From: Actinomycetota bacterium
GTDB lineage: Bacteria > Actinomycetota > Thermoleophilia > Gaiellales > Gaiellaceae
Reading direction: 5' to 3'
DNA length: 7,779 nt
NCBI GenBank assembly: GCA_003136795.1
Contig: PLDP01000163.1
Location: 1 to 7,779 of the forward strand
The translations under genes and the position numbers were made by a program. The notes below the pieces were generated by a model. That model was not told where the DNA came from. It ran no database searches and worked only from the letters and a program-made list of their open reading frames with translations. Below are positions 1 through 6,059 of this stretch, in pieces; position 1 is the stretch's first letter, and every line of letters starts with the position of its first letter.

Positions 1-168
1 GATGTAGTCACCCGTGGGGATCGCATCCTCCGTGTTGACGACGACGGTGAACGGACTGCCTGCAGTCGGCGTCGAGTCCCCGAGCGACATCGTCATCCGA
101 AACTTGGCCGCCGCTGCCGGGGCGAACACGCACGCGGCGAGGCAGGCAAAGGCAATCGCTCGGCGCAT
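1..168 (-). CDS. Exported protein of unknown function, 5' part only
   Basis: The reading frame opens with ATG at 168 and stays open to the left edge, giving 56 residues of a longer protein. The N-terminus MRRAIAFACLAACVFAPAAAA is a clear Sec-type signal peptide: two arginines, a hydrophobic core, then an Ala-rich cleavage region around residues 18-21. The mature part (KFRMTMSLGDSTPTAGSPF, then TVVVNTEDAIPTGDYI) looks like a beta strand-rich extracellular domain. This resembles the start of an Ig-like or copper/surface-type domain, but too little is present to name a family. The start is supported by GAGGAG just before the ATG, the only convincing Shine-Dalgarno in the window. It is divergent from the GH31 gene with 58 nt between the starts. 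Export is well supported; function is unknown. Confidence 0.72.
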   Translation of the reverse strand, partial: MRRAIAFACLAACVFAPAAAAKFRMTMSLGDSTPTAGSPFTVVVNTEDAIPTGDYI

Positions 169-181
169 CTCTCCTCTACGG

Positions 182-187
182 ACACTA
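182..187 (-). promoter_or_regulatory. Candidate -10 box for the left-edge exported protein
   Basis: The minus strand reads TAGTGT, 13 nt before the ATG at 168. A start of transcription about 7 nt downstream would give a short leader holding the GAGGAG ribosome site. No clear -35 is visible. This is inferred from the box pattern seen throughout the window. Confidence 0.35.
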
Positions 188-214
188 ATGCCCGGCAGGT
201 CCCGCCACCCCGCC

Positions 215-220
215 TAAGAT
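215..220 (+). promoter_or_regulatory. Candidate -10 box TAAGAT of the GH31 gene (leaderless)
   Basis: TAAGAT is followed by six bases (cgccgg) and then the GTG start at 227. No Shine-Dalgarno lies between. This spacing places the transcription start at or next to the G of the start codon, the arrangement known for leaderless actinobacterial genes. No obvious -35 hexamer is seen 16-18 bases upstream. Confidence 0.5.
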
Positions 221-226
221 CGCCGG

Positions 227-2524
227 GTGCGCATTCGGGTGATCACGGCGCTCGTCCTCGTCGCCGCCGCAACGATCGCCGGGTGGGCCTTCGTGCTGCG
301 TGCGGATCGGAGCGGCGACGGCGCGCTCGGCTGGAAGGTGCAGTCCTCGCCGTTCGCTCTGACGGTGTCCGCCCGCGGCAAGACGCTCGTCGCCGACGCG
401 ACCGGCCCGGCCGGCCCCGGGAGCCGCCTCTCGTACACGCTCGACGACGGCTCGCAGCACACGGTCACCTCGCTGCTCGGCTCCCAGAAGGTCGCGAACG
501 GCACGCGGTATCGCGTCGCGACCGACGAGAAGAACCGCACGTCGACGGTCACCGTCACGCACACCGCGCACGGCATCCACGTCGCGTGGCGGCTCCTCCC
601 CGCGACCGGTGTCGCGACCGTCTACTCGGCGTTGCGAAGCCCGGCGGCGAGCGAGCACTTCGTCGGCACGGGCATCGACCAGACCGGCATTGACCTCAAC
701 GGCCAGCTCGTGCAGCTCAAGGTGGCGTACTCGTGCGGCCGGTCGATCGTGACGCCGTTCTTCGCGAGCTCCGCCGGCTACGGCGTCTACTACGACACGA
801 ACGCGGTCGGTCACATGCAGTTCCGCGGCACGCACAACGGCATGGCGTGCGACGACGCGAACAGCGAGCACCCGTTGTGCACCGTCGTGCCCGCACCCGA
901 CCGTGTCCAGGCGTGCTTCAAGACCTCGTCGCTCGACTACGACGTGTTCGCCGGAACCCCGGCGCAGGTCGTCGCCTCGTTCCGCTTGACGGCGGGGCGG
1001 ATCCCACTGCCGCCGCCGGCGGAGTTCGGTGCGATCAAGTGGCGCGACCAGGTCAAGGGCTCGGCGGAGATCCTGGACGACGTCGCGCAGTTCCGGCGGC
1101 TCGGAATCCCGCTCGGCTCGGTGCTCCTCGACAACCCATGGGAGACCGACGGCTGCTGGGGCGCGCTGCAGTTCGATCCCACGCGGTTCCCGAATCCCGC
1201 GGCGCTGATCCGCTCGGTGCACCGGTCGGGCGTGAAGTTCATGGTGTGGGTCTCGCCGTGGGTGACGTCGTCCGCGACGTGCCTCGGCCTCTCCCGCTTC
1301 CCCGCCGGCACGACGTTCCCGACACCGCAGGGCTGGGACGGAGTCGACTTCACGAGCGCGCCCGCGCGCGCGGCCTACCAGGCGAAGATCGCCGCGCTCG
1401 TCCGGCTCGGCGTCGACGGGTTCAAGGGCGACCGTGGCGACGAGACCGACCTCGAGAGCATCCACTTCGCAAACGGCGACCCGCGCGAGGTGCACAACCT
1501 GTTCCCGGAGCTCTTTGCGCGCAGTGTGCTCGCAGGCGCGCGCTCGGCCGGCGAACGATCGCTGGTGACGATGTTCCGCGCCGGGTGGACCGGCACGCCC
1601 GCCGCCGGCGCGGGTGTGTGGGCCGGCGACCAGATCCCCGACTTCGGTGGGCTGAAGGATGCAATCCATTCGCTCGCGAGCCTCGGCGCGAGCGGCTTCG
1701 CGATCGCCGGCTCGGACGTCGGCGGCTACGCGACCCAGACGGGGCAGAAAGTGTTGACGCCGGTGGTGTTCGCACGCTGGTCGCAGCTCGGCGCGATCAG
1801 CCCGATCTTCGAGGTCGGCGGCGCGGACCGGGCGGCAACGTTCTGGACGCTCGGCGCGCAGGCAACCGACGTGGCGCGCAGCTCCGTGCTCCTGCACTAC
1901 GACCTCTTCCCGTACCTGTACTCACTCGCGCGCGCGTCGTCGCGCACGGGCTCGCCGATCCTGCAGCCGCTCGGCCTCGTCTACCCCGACGACGAGCAGG
2001 CCTGGAAGAGCGACCTCGAGCTGCTCGTCGGACGCGACCTGCTGGCTGCGCCCGTGACGTCGACGAACCACAACGCCGTCGTCTACCTGCCGCAAGGCAC
2101 CTGGGTCGACCTCTTCACCGGGCAGACGATCGACGGGCCGCGCAGCGTGCTGCGCTTGACACCGCTCGCGCAGTTCCCGCTCTACCTGCGTGCGGACGCG
2201 ACGATTCCGTTCAACCTCCGCGAGGCGAAGCTCTGGCCGCGCGCGTGGCCGCTCGACGCGCTGCAGCTGGCAGGCCGCGCCGGCTGGCTGACGGGCGGGT
2301 CGAAGGTCGAGCTCACGGGCGCGCCGCGCGAATCGGAGGTGCTGTTCGCACGCTCGTCGCCGCCGTCCTCGGTGACGATCGACGGCCACAAGGTGCCGCG
2401 GTTCACATCGGCCGCCGCGCTGCGTGCCGCCCCGGCCGGCTGGATCTGGAATACGAAGCCGTTCCCCGGCGCGCTCGTGAAGGTGACGCCCCACGCGGGG
2501 CGCGCAACCGTCGCGTCGTCCTAG
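227..2524 (+). CDS. Glycoside hydrolase family 31 (alpha-glucosidase/xylosidase-like), membrane-anchored
   Basis: This 765-residue retaining alpha-glycosidase probably cleaves an alpha-linked glycoside outside the cytoplasmic membrane. Residues 5-24 form one hydrophobic segment after MRIR with no clear cleavage site, so a signal anchor is likely. About 35-260 is the N-terminal beta domain, about 262-580 the TIM barrel, and about 590-765 the C-terminal beta domains, which is the normal GH31 order and length. The barrel shows DNPWETDGCWG (302-312), FDPTRFPNP (316-324), FKGDRGDE (399-406) with D402 as probable nucleophile, WAGDQ (465-469) with D468 as probable acid/base, and GSDVGGY (495-501). 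Cysteines at 170, 208, 218, 230, 310 and 352 fit an extracytoplasmic protein with disulfides. The nucleophile motif KGDRGD departs from the common KTDFGE of YicI-like enzymes, so the substrate cannot be named. The GTG start is chosen because TAAGAT lies 6 nt upstream. The gene ends in a CTAG shared with the opposing gene. Confidence 0.93.
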   Translation: MRIRVITALVLVAAATIAGWAFVLRADRSGDGALGWKVQSSPFALTVSARGKTLVADATGPAGPGSRLSYTLDDGSQHTVTSLLGSQKVANGTRYRVATDEKNRTSTVTVTHTAHGIHVAWRLLPATGVATVYSALRSPAASEHFVGTGIDQTGIDLNGQLVQLKVAYSCGRSIVTPFFASSAGYGVYYDTNAVGHMQFRGTHNGMACDDANSEHPLCTVVPAPDRVQACFKTSSLDYDVFAGTPAQVVASFRLTAGRIPLPPPAEFGAIKWRDQVKGSAEILDDVAQFRRLGIPLGSVLLDNPWETDGCWGALQFDPTRFPNPAALIRSVHRSGVKFMVWVSPWVTSSATCLGLSRFPAGTTFPTPQGWDGVDFTSAPARAAYQAKIAALVRLGVDGFKGDRGDETDLESIHFANGDPREVHNLFPELFARSVLAGARSAGERSLVTMFRAGWTGTPAAGAGVWAGDQIPDFGGLKDAIHSLASLGASGFAIAGSDVGGYATQTGQKVLTPVVFARWSQLGAISPIFEVGGADRAATFWTLGAQATDVARSSVLLHYDLFPYLYSLARASSRTGSPILQPLGLVYPDDEQAWKSDLELLVGRDLLAAPVTSTNHNAVVYLPQGTWVDLFTGQTIDGPRSVLRLTPLAQFPLYLRADATIPFNLREAKLWPRAWPLDALQLAGRAGWLTGGSKVELTGAPRESEVLFARSSPPSSVTIDGHKVPRFTSAAALRAAPAGWIWNTKPFPGALVKVTPHAGRATVASS
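2487..2502. terminator. GC-rich hairpin at the 3' junction of the GH31 and ASST-like genes
   Basis: CGCCCC-acgc-GGGGCG forms a perfect 6-bp stem with a 4-nt loop inside the last codons of the GH31 gene. For the opposing minus-strand gene it lies 18 nt past the stop codon, so it could end that transcript. No T-run follows on either strand. The two genes overlap, so any terminator must sit inside coding sequence. It may also be a chance product of high GC. Confidence 0.3.
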
Positions 2525-3963
2525 GAGGAAACGCGAACGACGCGCGAGACGCCGAGCGGGCGGTGTGCTGCATTCAGAGCGGTCGCTGAGACGAACTGAG
2601 GCCGTCCCGCGATCGAGATCGTGGTCTCGAATCCCGTGGCAGCGACGGTCGTCACCGGCACGAGCGCCGACGCCGTGTCGCCGGCCGAGACGCGCCAGGC
2701 GGCGGTCTCGGTGCTGCCGTTCCAGCTTGCGTGCACGCTCACGCCGCTCCCATGAGAGACGGCGGCGACCGCAGGCTTCGTCGTGGGCTCGCCCACCCAC
2801 GAGTTGCGGAAGGCGCGGTAGTTCCAGGCGCCGCCGTCGAACTTCGCGTCGAACCGCACATCGCCCTCGGGCCCGAACTCGGTCACGTACGGCTCGGTGC
2901 CCCAGCCGACGAGCATCGCGTCACTGCCGAGCACTTGCGCGTTGCCCATTGCCACCGACGCGAGGGGATCCGGATGGCGGTAGTCCTGCAGCAGGTCGGC
3001 GCGCATCGCGGCGAAGTCGAGGCCGAGCCGGATCGCCCGCGACTGCTGCGACGAGGGCCCGGGGCCGTCGTCGAACAGCGTGATCGTGCCGTCCGGATGC
3101 GCGCGCGCGTCGTGCTGGTACATGAACCTCGCATCGACCCCAAGCTCGAAGTCGCTGCTCCTCCCGGAGAGCCGCCACAACACCTTCCCGCTCGACCGAT
3201 CGAGCTTGTACACCGCCGACGTGTTCCGGGCAGAGACCAGCAGGTTGCCGTCGAGGTCGACGTCGATCGAGTTGACGTGGAAGTAGTCGAACGGATCGAG
3301 GACCGGCGCATACGTCTCGGTGATCGGAACGTGGTCGAGGCTGTGCCACTCGAACAGCACGCTCCCCGTCTTCACGTCGACCTCCTGGACGATCGAGTCC
3401 AGGACGGTTCCCGTTGCCGAGCCACCGACGGCGGTGAGGTCGGCCTGCACCGAGTTGTAGACCGTGATCAGCGCCGTGCCGTTCGAGGTGAGCAGGAACT
3501 CGTGAACGTCGGCCTTGAAGCCGTTCCCTGCCTGCACGCGCGCGACGGTCGAATAGCTCTCGTCGAGGATCACGCCTTCTCCCTGGCCCGTGCCGATCGT
3601 CGAGATGACGCCCTCCCACCAGGTGAGCACCGGCTTGCCGGCGAACATCTGCCGCCGAAAATTGATCGCGACCGTGTCGACTGGACGGAAGAAGACGACG
3701 TTGCCCTTGTTGTCGACGATCATCGGGCCGCGCTGGCCGGGCCCGTTCAGCGTGGCGAGAAACAGATAGCCGGCCGCCGGACTGGCGAGCGTCGACACGG
3801 TGAGGGTCGGCGGCTTGAGCGTCGGCTCGCTGATGTACGACGCAGTTCCAGGTGGCGCAGCAGCAGTTGCGAGGCCGCCCCACGCGTAGCGCGGCAGGGC
3901 GAGTGCGCTCAGCGCAGCGCCGGAGGCGGCGAGGAAGTCCTTGCGGGAGAGGCTCGAGCTCAC
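2521..3963 (-). CDS. Exported arylsulfotransferase-like beta-propeller protein (Arylsulfotran_2 type)
   Basis: Read from GTG at 3963 this is 480 residues. Residues 1-35 carry SRKDFL (6-11) followed by an Ala/Leu core, which looks like a twin-arginine signal with R-K in place of R-R. The body has repeated propeller-like strands and the hallmarks of the PF14269 branch: HEFLLT (154-159), FHVNSID (228-234), GNLLVSARN, VLWRLSG (261-267) and QHDARAHPDGTITLFDDG (283-300). The histidines at 154, 229 and 284 probably line the central pocket, as in ASST enzymes that move sulfate between phenols without PAPS. Most members of this branch are uncharacterised, so activity is not assured. Residues about 396-480 form a separate Ig/FN3-like domain. 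The frame is also open back to a TTG at 3990. GTG 3963 is preferred because TTGGAT lies 6 nt before it and it puts the export signal at the N-terminus. The gene lies 48 nt after tRNA-Arg(TCG). Confidence 0.85.
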   Translation of the reverse strand: MSSSLSRKDFLAASGAALSALALPRYAWGGLATAAAPPGTASYISEPTLKPPTLTVSTLASPAAGYLFLATLNGPGQRGPMIVDNKGNVVFFRPVDTVAINFRRQMFAGKPVLTWWEGVISTIGTGQGEGVILDESYSTVARVQAGNGFKADVHEFLLTSNGTALITVYNSVQADLTAVGGSATGTVLDSIVQEVDVKTGSVLFEWHSLDHVPITETYAPVLDPFDYFHVNSIDVDLDGNLLVSARNTSAVYKLDRSSGKVLWRLSGRSSDFELGVDARFMYQHDARAHPDGTITLFDDGPGPSSQQSRAIRLGLDFAAMRADLLQDYRHPDPLASVAMGNAQVLGSDAMLVGWGTEPYVTEFGPEGDVRFDAKFDGGAWNYRAFRNSWVGEPTTKPAVAAVSHGSGVSVHASWNGSTETAAWRVSAGDTASALVPVTTVAATGFETTISIAGRPQFVSATALNAAHRPLGVSRVVRVSS

Positions 3964-3969
3964 GGCGCG

Positions 3970-3975
3970 ATCCAA
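3970..3975 (-). promoter_or_regulatory. Candidate -10-like box before the ASST-like gene
   Basis: The minus strand reads TTGGAT, six bases (cgcgcc) before GTG 3963. A second box, TAGGTT (3995-4000), matches TANNNT better. It sits only 4 nt before the alternative TTG start, so it would start RNA inside that codon. Either could drive the gene, and readthrough from the tRNA cluster is also possible. Confidence 0.25.
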
Positions 3976-4011
3976 CACGATTTTGGCCAAGCGAAACCTA
4001 AGAAAGTGTCA

Positions 4012-4083
4012 TGGCCCCGGGTGGAATCGAACCACCGCACGGAGCTTCGAAGGCTCCCGCTCTGTCCTCTGAGCTACGGGGCC
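4012..4083 (-). tRNA. tRNA-Arg (anticodon TCG)
   Basis: The 72-nt cloverleaf is complete. The acceptor pairs GGCCCCG with CGGGGCC, the D arm is GCTC/GAGC, the anticodon stem GGAGC/GCTCC encloses loop CTTCGAA (anticodon TCG), and the T stem GGTGG/CCACC encloses TTCGATT. The discriminator is A and CCA is not encoded. It would read CGA, and CGG by wobble. It is the last of three minus-strand tRNA genes, 21 nt after tRNA-His. Confidence 0.95.
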
Positions 4084-4093
4084 GAGCGAGTGA

Positions 4094-4099
4094 AGCCTA
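4094..4099 (-). promoter_or_regulatory. Candidate -10 box TAGGCT upstream of tRNA-Arg(TCG)
   Basis: TAGGCT on the minus strand lies in the 21-nt spacer, 10 nt before the tRNA 5' end. It could give this tRNA its own promoter with a leader of about 3 nt. The -35 region would fall inside tRNA-His. Co-transcription with tRNA-His is equally possible. Confidence 0.3.
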
Positions 4100-4104
4100 G
4101 CGAG

Positions 4105-4178
4105 GGTGGCGAACGGGACTCGAACCCGCGACCACCGGGACCACAACCCGGGGCTCTACCAACTGAGCTACCGCCACC
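4105..4178 (-). tRNA. tRNA-His (anticodon GTG)
   Basis: The cloverleaf has anticodon stem CCGGG/CCCGG with loop TTGTGGT (anticodon GTG) and a T arm GCGGG-TTCGAGT-CCCGT. The 5' end carries the extra G-1 in the DNA and it faces C73, the identity pair of bacterial tRNA-His, so the span includes G-1 (74 nt). The last acceptor pair is a G-U. CCA is not encoded. Confidence 0.96.
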
Positions 4179-4189
4179 GTGCGCCGCTC

Positions 4190-4195
4190 ATCGTA
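4190..4195 (-). promoter_or_regulatory. Candidate -10 box TACGAT of tRNA-His, within a 7-bp inverted repeat
   Basis: TACGAT on the minus strand matches TANNNT and lies 11 nt before the tRNA-His 5' end. It sits mainly in the loop of a perfect inverted repeat, CGCCGCT/AGCGGCG (4182-4201). The repeat could be a weak terminator, an operator or chance. The box suggests tRNA-His has its own promoter. Confidence 0.35.
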
Positions 4196-4210
4196 GCGGC
4201 GGCTCAACTC

Positions 4211-4235
4211 AGAAAGCAGCTTCGGTGATCGCTGC
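4211..4235 (-). terminator. Candidate terminator after tRNA-Arg(TCT)
   Basis: On the minus strand, one base after the tRNA 3' end, GCAGC and GCTGC form a 5-bp stem with a 10-nt loop, followed at once by TTTCT. It is short but correctly placed, and it has the only stem-plus-T-run arrangement noticed here. It would separate tRNA-Arg(TCT) from tRNA-His. Confidence 0.45.
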
Positions 4236-4236
4236 A

Positions 4237-4309
4237 TGCGCCCGGGAGGATTCGAACCTCCGACCAACGGCTTAGAAGGCCGTCGCTCTGTCCACTGAGC
4301 TACGGGCGC
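4237..4309 (-). tRNA. tRNA-Arg (anticodon TCT)
   Basis: The 73-nt cloverleaf has acceptor GCGCCCG/CGGGCGC, anticodon stem ACGGC/GCCGT with loop CTTCTAA (anticodon TCT), and T arm GGAGG-TTCGAAT-CCTCC. The discriminator is A and CCA is not encoded. It reads the AGA/AGG codons, which are rare in these GC-rich genes. It is first in the minus-strand tRNA series, 34 nt after the CAP gene stop. Confidence 0.96.
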
Positions 4310-4317
4310 GCCTCCTG

Positions 4318-4323
4318 AGGGTA
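4318..4323 (-). promoter_or_regulatory. Candidate -10 box TACCCT of tRNA-Arg(TCT)
   Basis: TACCCT on the minus strand lies 8 nt before the tRNA 5' end in the 34-nt gap after the CAP gene. It predicts a leader of 1-2 nt. No clear -35 is seen. Confidence 0.4.
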
Positions 4324-4343
4324 CCGCCGCGCCTGGCTAGGGA

Positions 4344-4865
4344 TTAGTGACGGACGCCGAAGTCGGTCGTGATGATCGTCACCTCGAGCCCGTGGTAGAC
4401 GCCGGGCGCGCTCCCGACGTGCAGCGCGGAGACGCCGATCTGGCGCCAGCGCGCCGTGAGGATGTTCGCCCGGTGCTCGGGCGAGTTCATCCAGAGCTTC
4501 AGAGCGCCTGCCGGATCGACCCCGGGCGACGACCAGAGCAGGTTCTCGCCGACCGACCAATAGCTGTAGCCGCTCATCGCGTACCAGTGGCCGATCCGCT
4601 TCCAGAACGCCTGGCCGTCCGCGGAGGTGTGCTCGAAGTAGCCATCGGTGCCCATCTCCTGCGAATGCGCAGAGGCGGCCGCCGTCAGCCCGGCGTCCAG
4701 CTCGAGCGGGACGAGGCCGTGCGCGACGCGGATCTCGTTCAGCTGCGCCAGTACGCCGGAGTCGAGCGAGGTGAGGGTGGCGTGCGGGGCGGGAACGGCA
4801 ACAGGCGCCGCAAAGGCGGCGCACAGCGTGACCAGTGCGATGGCGACCCCGATCCGCTTCCCCAC
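4344..4865 (-). CDS. Exported CAP-domain (SCP/PR1, YkwD-like) protein
   Basis: From GTG 4865 this is 173 residues. The N-terminus VGKRIGVAIALVTLCAAFAAPVA is a Sec signal peptide, possibly cleaved near residue 25. Residues about 33-173 form one CAP domain: QLNEIRVAHGL (42-52), AHSQEM (66-71) with H67, GYFEHTSADG (75-84) with H79, VGENL (105-109) with E107, and WMNSPEHRANIL (125-136) with H131. The two histidines and the glutamate correspond to the conserved CAP cavity residues. The domain ends in a short tail, FGVRH. Bacterial YkwD-type CAP proteins are secreted or wall-associated; their biochemical role is largely unknown. The frame also opens at ATG 4916, which would add 17 non-signal-like residues. 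GTG 4865 is preferred because GATATT sits 6 nt before it and the signal peptide then starts correctly. The gene follows the AI-2E gene on the same strand by 69 nt and may be partly co-transcribed with it. Confidence 0.9.
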   Translation of the reverse strand: MGKRIGVAIALVTLCAAFAAPVAVPAPHATLTSLDSGVLAQLNEIRVAHGLVPLELDAGLTAAASAHSQEMGTDGYFEHTSADGQAFWKRIGHWYAMSGYSYWSVGENLLWSSPGVDPAGALKLWMNSPEHRANILTARWRQIGVSALHVGSAPGVYHGLEVTIITTDFGVRH

Positions 4866-4871
4866 GTGGCG

Positions 4872-4877
4872 AATATC
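4872..4877 (-). promoter_or_regulatory. Candidate -10 box GATATT of the CAP gene (leaderless)
   Basis: GATATT on the minus strand is followed by six bases (cgccac) and the GTG at 4865, with no Shine-Dalgarno. It matches TATAAT at four of six positions. The spacing equals that of the GH31 and HIT genes. Confidence 0.4.
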
Positions 4878-4934
4878 GCCGGGAAAAGCCGCTTCCGCAT
4901 GAGCCGGTAGGGCCATCTTCCCGGCCGGAGGGAC

Positions 4935-6014
4935 CTACCCCGGTGGGGGCGGCAGCGGCTCGACCGGGGCCAGCGGGCGCCGTGCCGCCAGCTGGTCCCG
5001 CACGATCACCTGCAGCGTCCCGGCGACGGGAATCGCGGCGAGCGCGCCGAGGATGCCTGCGAGCTCCGCGCCGATGAGCACCGAGATGAGGACCACGAGG
5101 GGTGAGAGCTGCACCGTGCGGCCGTAGATCACCGGCTGCAGGAAATGGTTCTCGAGCTGCTGGTAGACGATCACGAACAGGACGGCGACGATCCCCGCCG
5201 GCACCGAGTGCAGGAACGCGACGATGGCGACGACGACTCCGGCGACCGTCGCTCCAGCGAGCGGGATCAGGTCGAGGAACGCGACGAGCAGGCCGAGCGC
5301 CACCGCGTACGGCACGCCCATCACGAGCAGCACGACCGTGATCGACCCTCCGGCGATCAGGCTGATCAGGATGTTGCCGGTGACGTAGCCGCCGACCGTC
5401 TTGTAGATGTCGTTCCCCACCCGCCTCCAGCGGGCCTGCGACTGCTCCGGGAACAGCGAATACACGCGCTCGACCCAGCTTCGCCCCTCGAGCAGCATGA
5501 AGAACGTCAGGAAGACGATCGTCACCGTTGCGGCGATGATCGTGATGATGCTCTTCGTCACCGAGACCGCAGCGCCCGACAGCCCGAGCACCTTCTTCGC
5601 GCCGCCCGCCTTGACCTGCTCACGAACCTTCTCGACCACGTGGTATTTGCGTTCGAGGAACCCGAGCCGGCCGCGACCGTGCGTCAGGTCGTGCACGTAA
5701 TTCGGCAGCGCCTGGACGAAGCCGTTGACCTCGTCGATCAGCTTCGGGACGAACGTCGCGCCGACAGCGGCGATCACGACCAGCACGATCAGATAGGCGA
5801 TCGCGATTGCCGGTCCCCGCCCAACGCGGCCACGGCGCTCGATCCAGCGCACAAGCGGGTCGAGCGCGAGCGCGAGGAAGAGGGCGAGCACGACCCACGC
5901 CAGGATGTGCCGCGCGAGCCACAGCACCTCGAGCGTCACCGCCACCACGAGCACGATCAGCAGCAGGCGCAGGATCGTGCGGGAGCGTAGGTCGACCACG
6001 CGCTCGGGCGTCAT
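4935..6014 (-). CDS. AI-2E family transporter-like membrane protein (PF01594, PerM/UPF0118)
   Basis: This 359-residue polytopic inner-membrane protein has the usual length and layout of the family. A hydrophobic pair lies at about 14-52, with RWIERRGRVGRG after it, and another helix at about 68-91. A long soluble stretch (about 92-150: FVQALPNYVHDL, then the charged ERKYHVVEKVREQVKAGGAKK) is followed by a helix at about 153-176. The conserved C-terminal half runs about 205-335. Recognisable motifs are GVPYAVALGLLVAFLDLIPL (233-252), AGATVAGV, YQQLENHFLQPVIYGRTVQL (284-303) and a final Ala/Gly-rich helix pair. The tail is Pro-rich. Members have been linked to autoinducer-2 export, sodium/proton antiport or general permease roles; the sequence does not decide between these. 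ATG 6014 is chosen because GATTCT lies 6 nt upstream. It may be co-transcribed with the CAP gene and is divergent from the small gene at 6060. Confidence 0.93.
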   Translation of the reverse strand: MTPERVVDLRSRTILRLLLIVLVVAVTLEVLWLARHILAWVVLALFLALALDPLVRWIERRGRVGRGPAIAIAYLIVLVVIAAVGATFVPKLIDEVNGFVQALPNYVHDLTHGRGRLGFLERKYHVVEKVREQVKAGGAKKVLGLSGAAVSVTKSIITIIAATVTIVFLTFFMLLEGRSWVERVYSLFPEQSQARWRRVGNDIYKTVGGYVTGNILISLIAGGSITVVLLVMGVPYAVALGLLVAFLDLIPLAGATVAGVVVAIVAFLHSVPAGIVAVLFVIVYQQLENHFLQPVIYGRTVQLSPLVVLISVLIGAELAGILGALAAIPVAGTLQVIVRDQLAARRPLAPVEPLPPPPG

Positions 6015-6020
6015 GGCCTA

Positions 6021-6026
6021 AGAATC
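6021..6026 (-). promoter_or_regulatory. Candidate -10 box GATTCT of the AI-2E family gene
   Basis: GATTCT on the minus strand lies six bases (taggcc) before ATG 6014. It fits NANNNT but lacks the first T. Its -35 region would overlap the -10 of the divergent gene, so the two promoters could compete. Confidence 0.3.
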
Positions 6027-6046
6027 CCGGGCGGATCGGACGTTGG

Positions 6047-6052
6047 TAGCGT
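6047..6052 (+). promoter_or_regulatory. Candidate -10 box TAGCGT of the small divergent gene (leaderless)
   Basis: TAGCGT is followed by seven bases and GTG 6060. The 8-mer GGTAGCGT (6045-6052) recurs before the HIT gene at nearly the same distance. There is no Shine-Dalgarno. Confidence 0.45.
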
Positions 6053-6059
6053 GCGTGGT

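Noticed and set aside
185..1897. Long minus-strand open frame of 570 codons opposite the GH31 gene
   Set aside because: It is an antisense shadow of a clear GH31 gene. Its translation is Arg/Ala/Glu/Asp-rich with no domain, as expected from high-GC third positions.
733..2589. Plus-strand frame of 618 codons within the GH31 gene
   Set aside because: It is an alternate-frame shadow, very Arg-rich and without any motif. It overlaps the well-supported GH31 frame almost entirely.
227..3963. GH31 plus arylsulfotransferase-like gene as a sulfated-glycan utilisation locus
   Set aside because: The genes are convergent rather than in an operon, there is no transporter, sulfatase or regulator nearby, and neither substrate is known. 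Adjacency alone does not support it.
3964..3990. TTG at 3990 as the start of the ASST-like gene
   Set aside because: The frame is open there, but the TAGGTT box is only 4 nt away, the ribosome site is weak, and the extra nine residues precede the export signal. It remains possible.
2731..4275. Plus-strand frame of 514 codons
   Set aside because: It runs antisense through the ASST-like gene and across all three tRNA genes, so it cannot be a real coding region.
5145..5990. Plus-strand frame of 281 codons opposite the AI-2E gene
   Set aside because: The product is a low-complexity Arg/Asp/Glu/His string, the usual complement of a hydrophobic membrane protein gene.
4935..6014. Quorum-sensing role suggested by the AI-2E name
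   Set aside because: The family name comes from one proposed function. Nothing in the window (no luxS or lsr-like gene) supports autoinducer transport.
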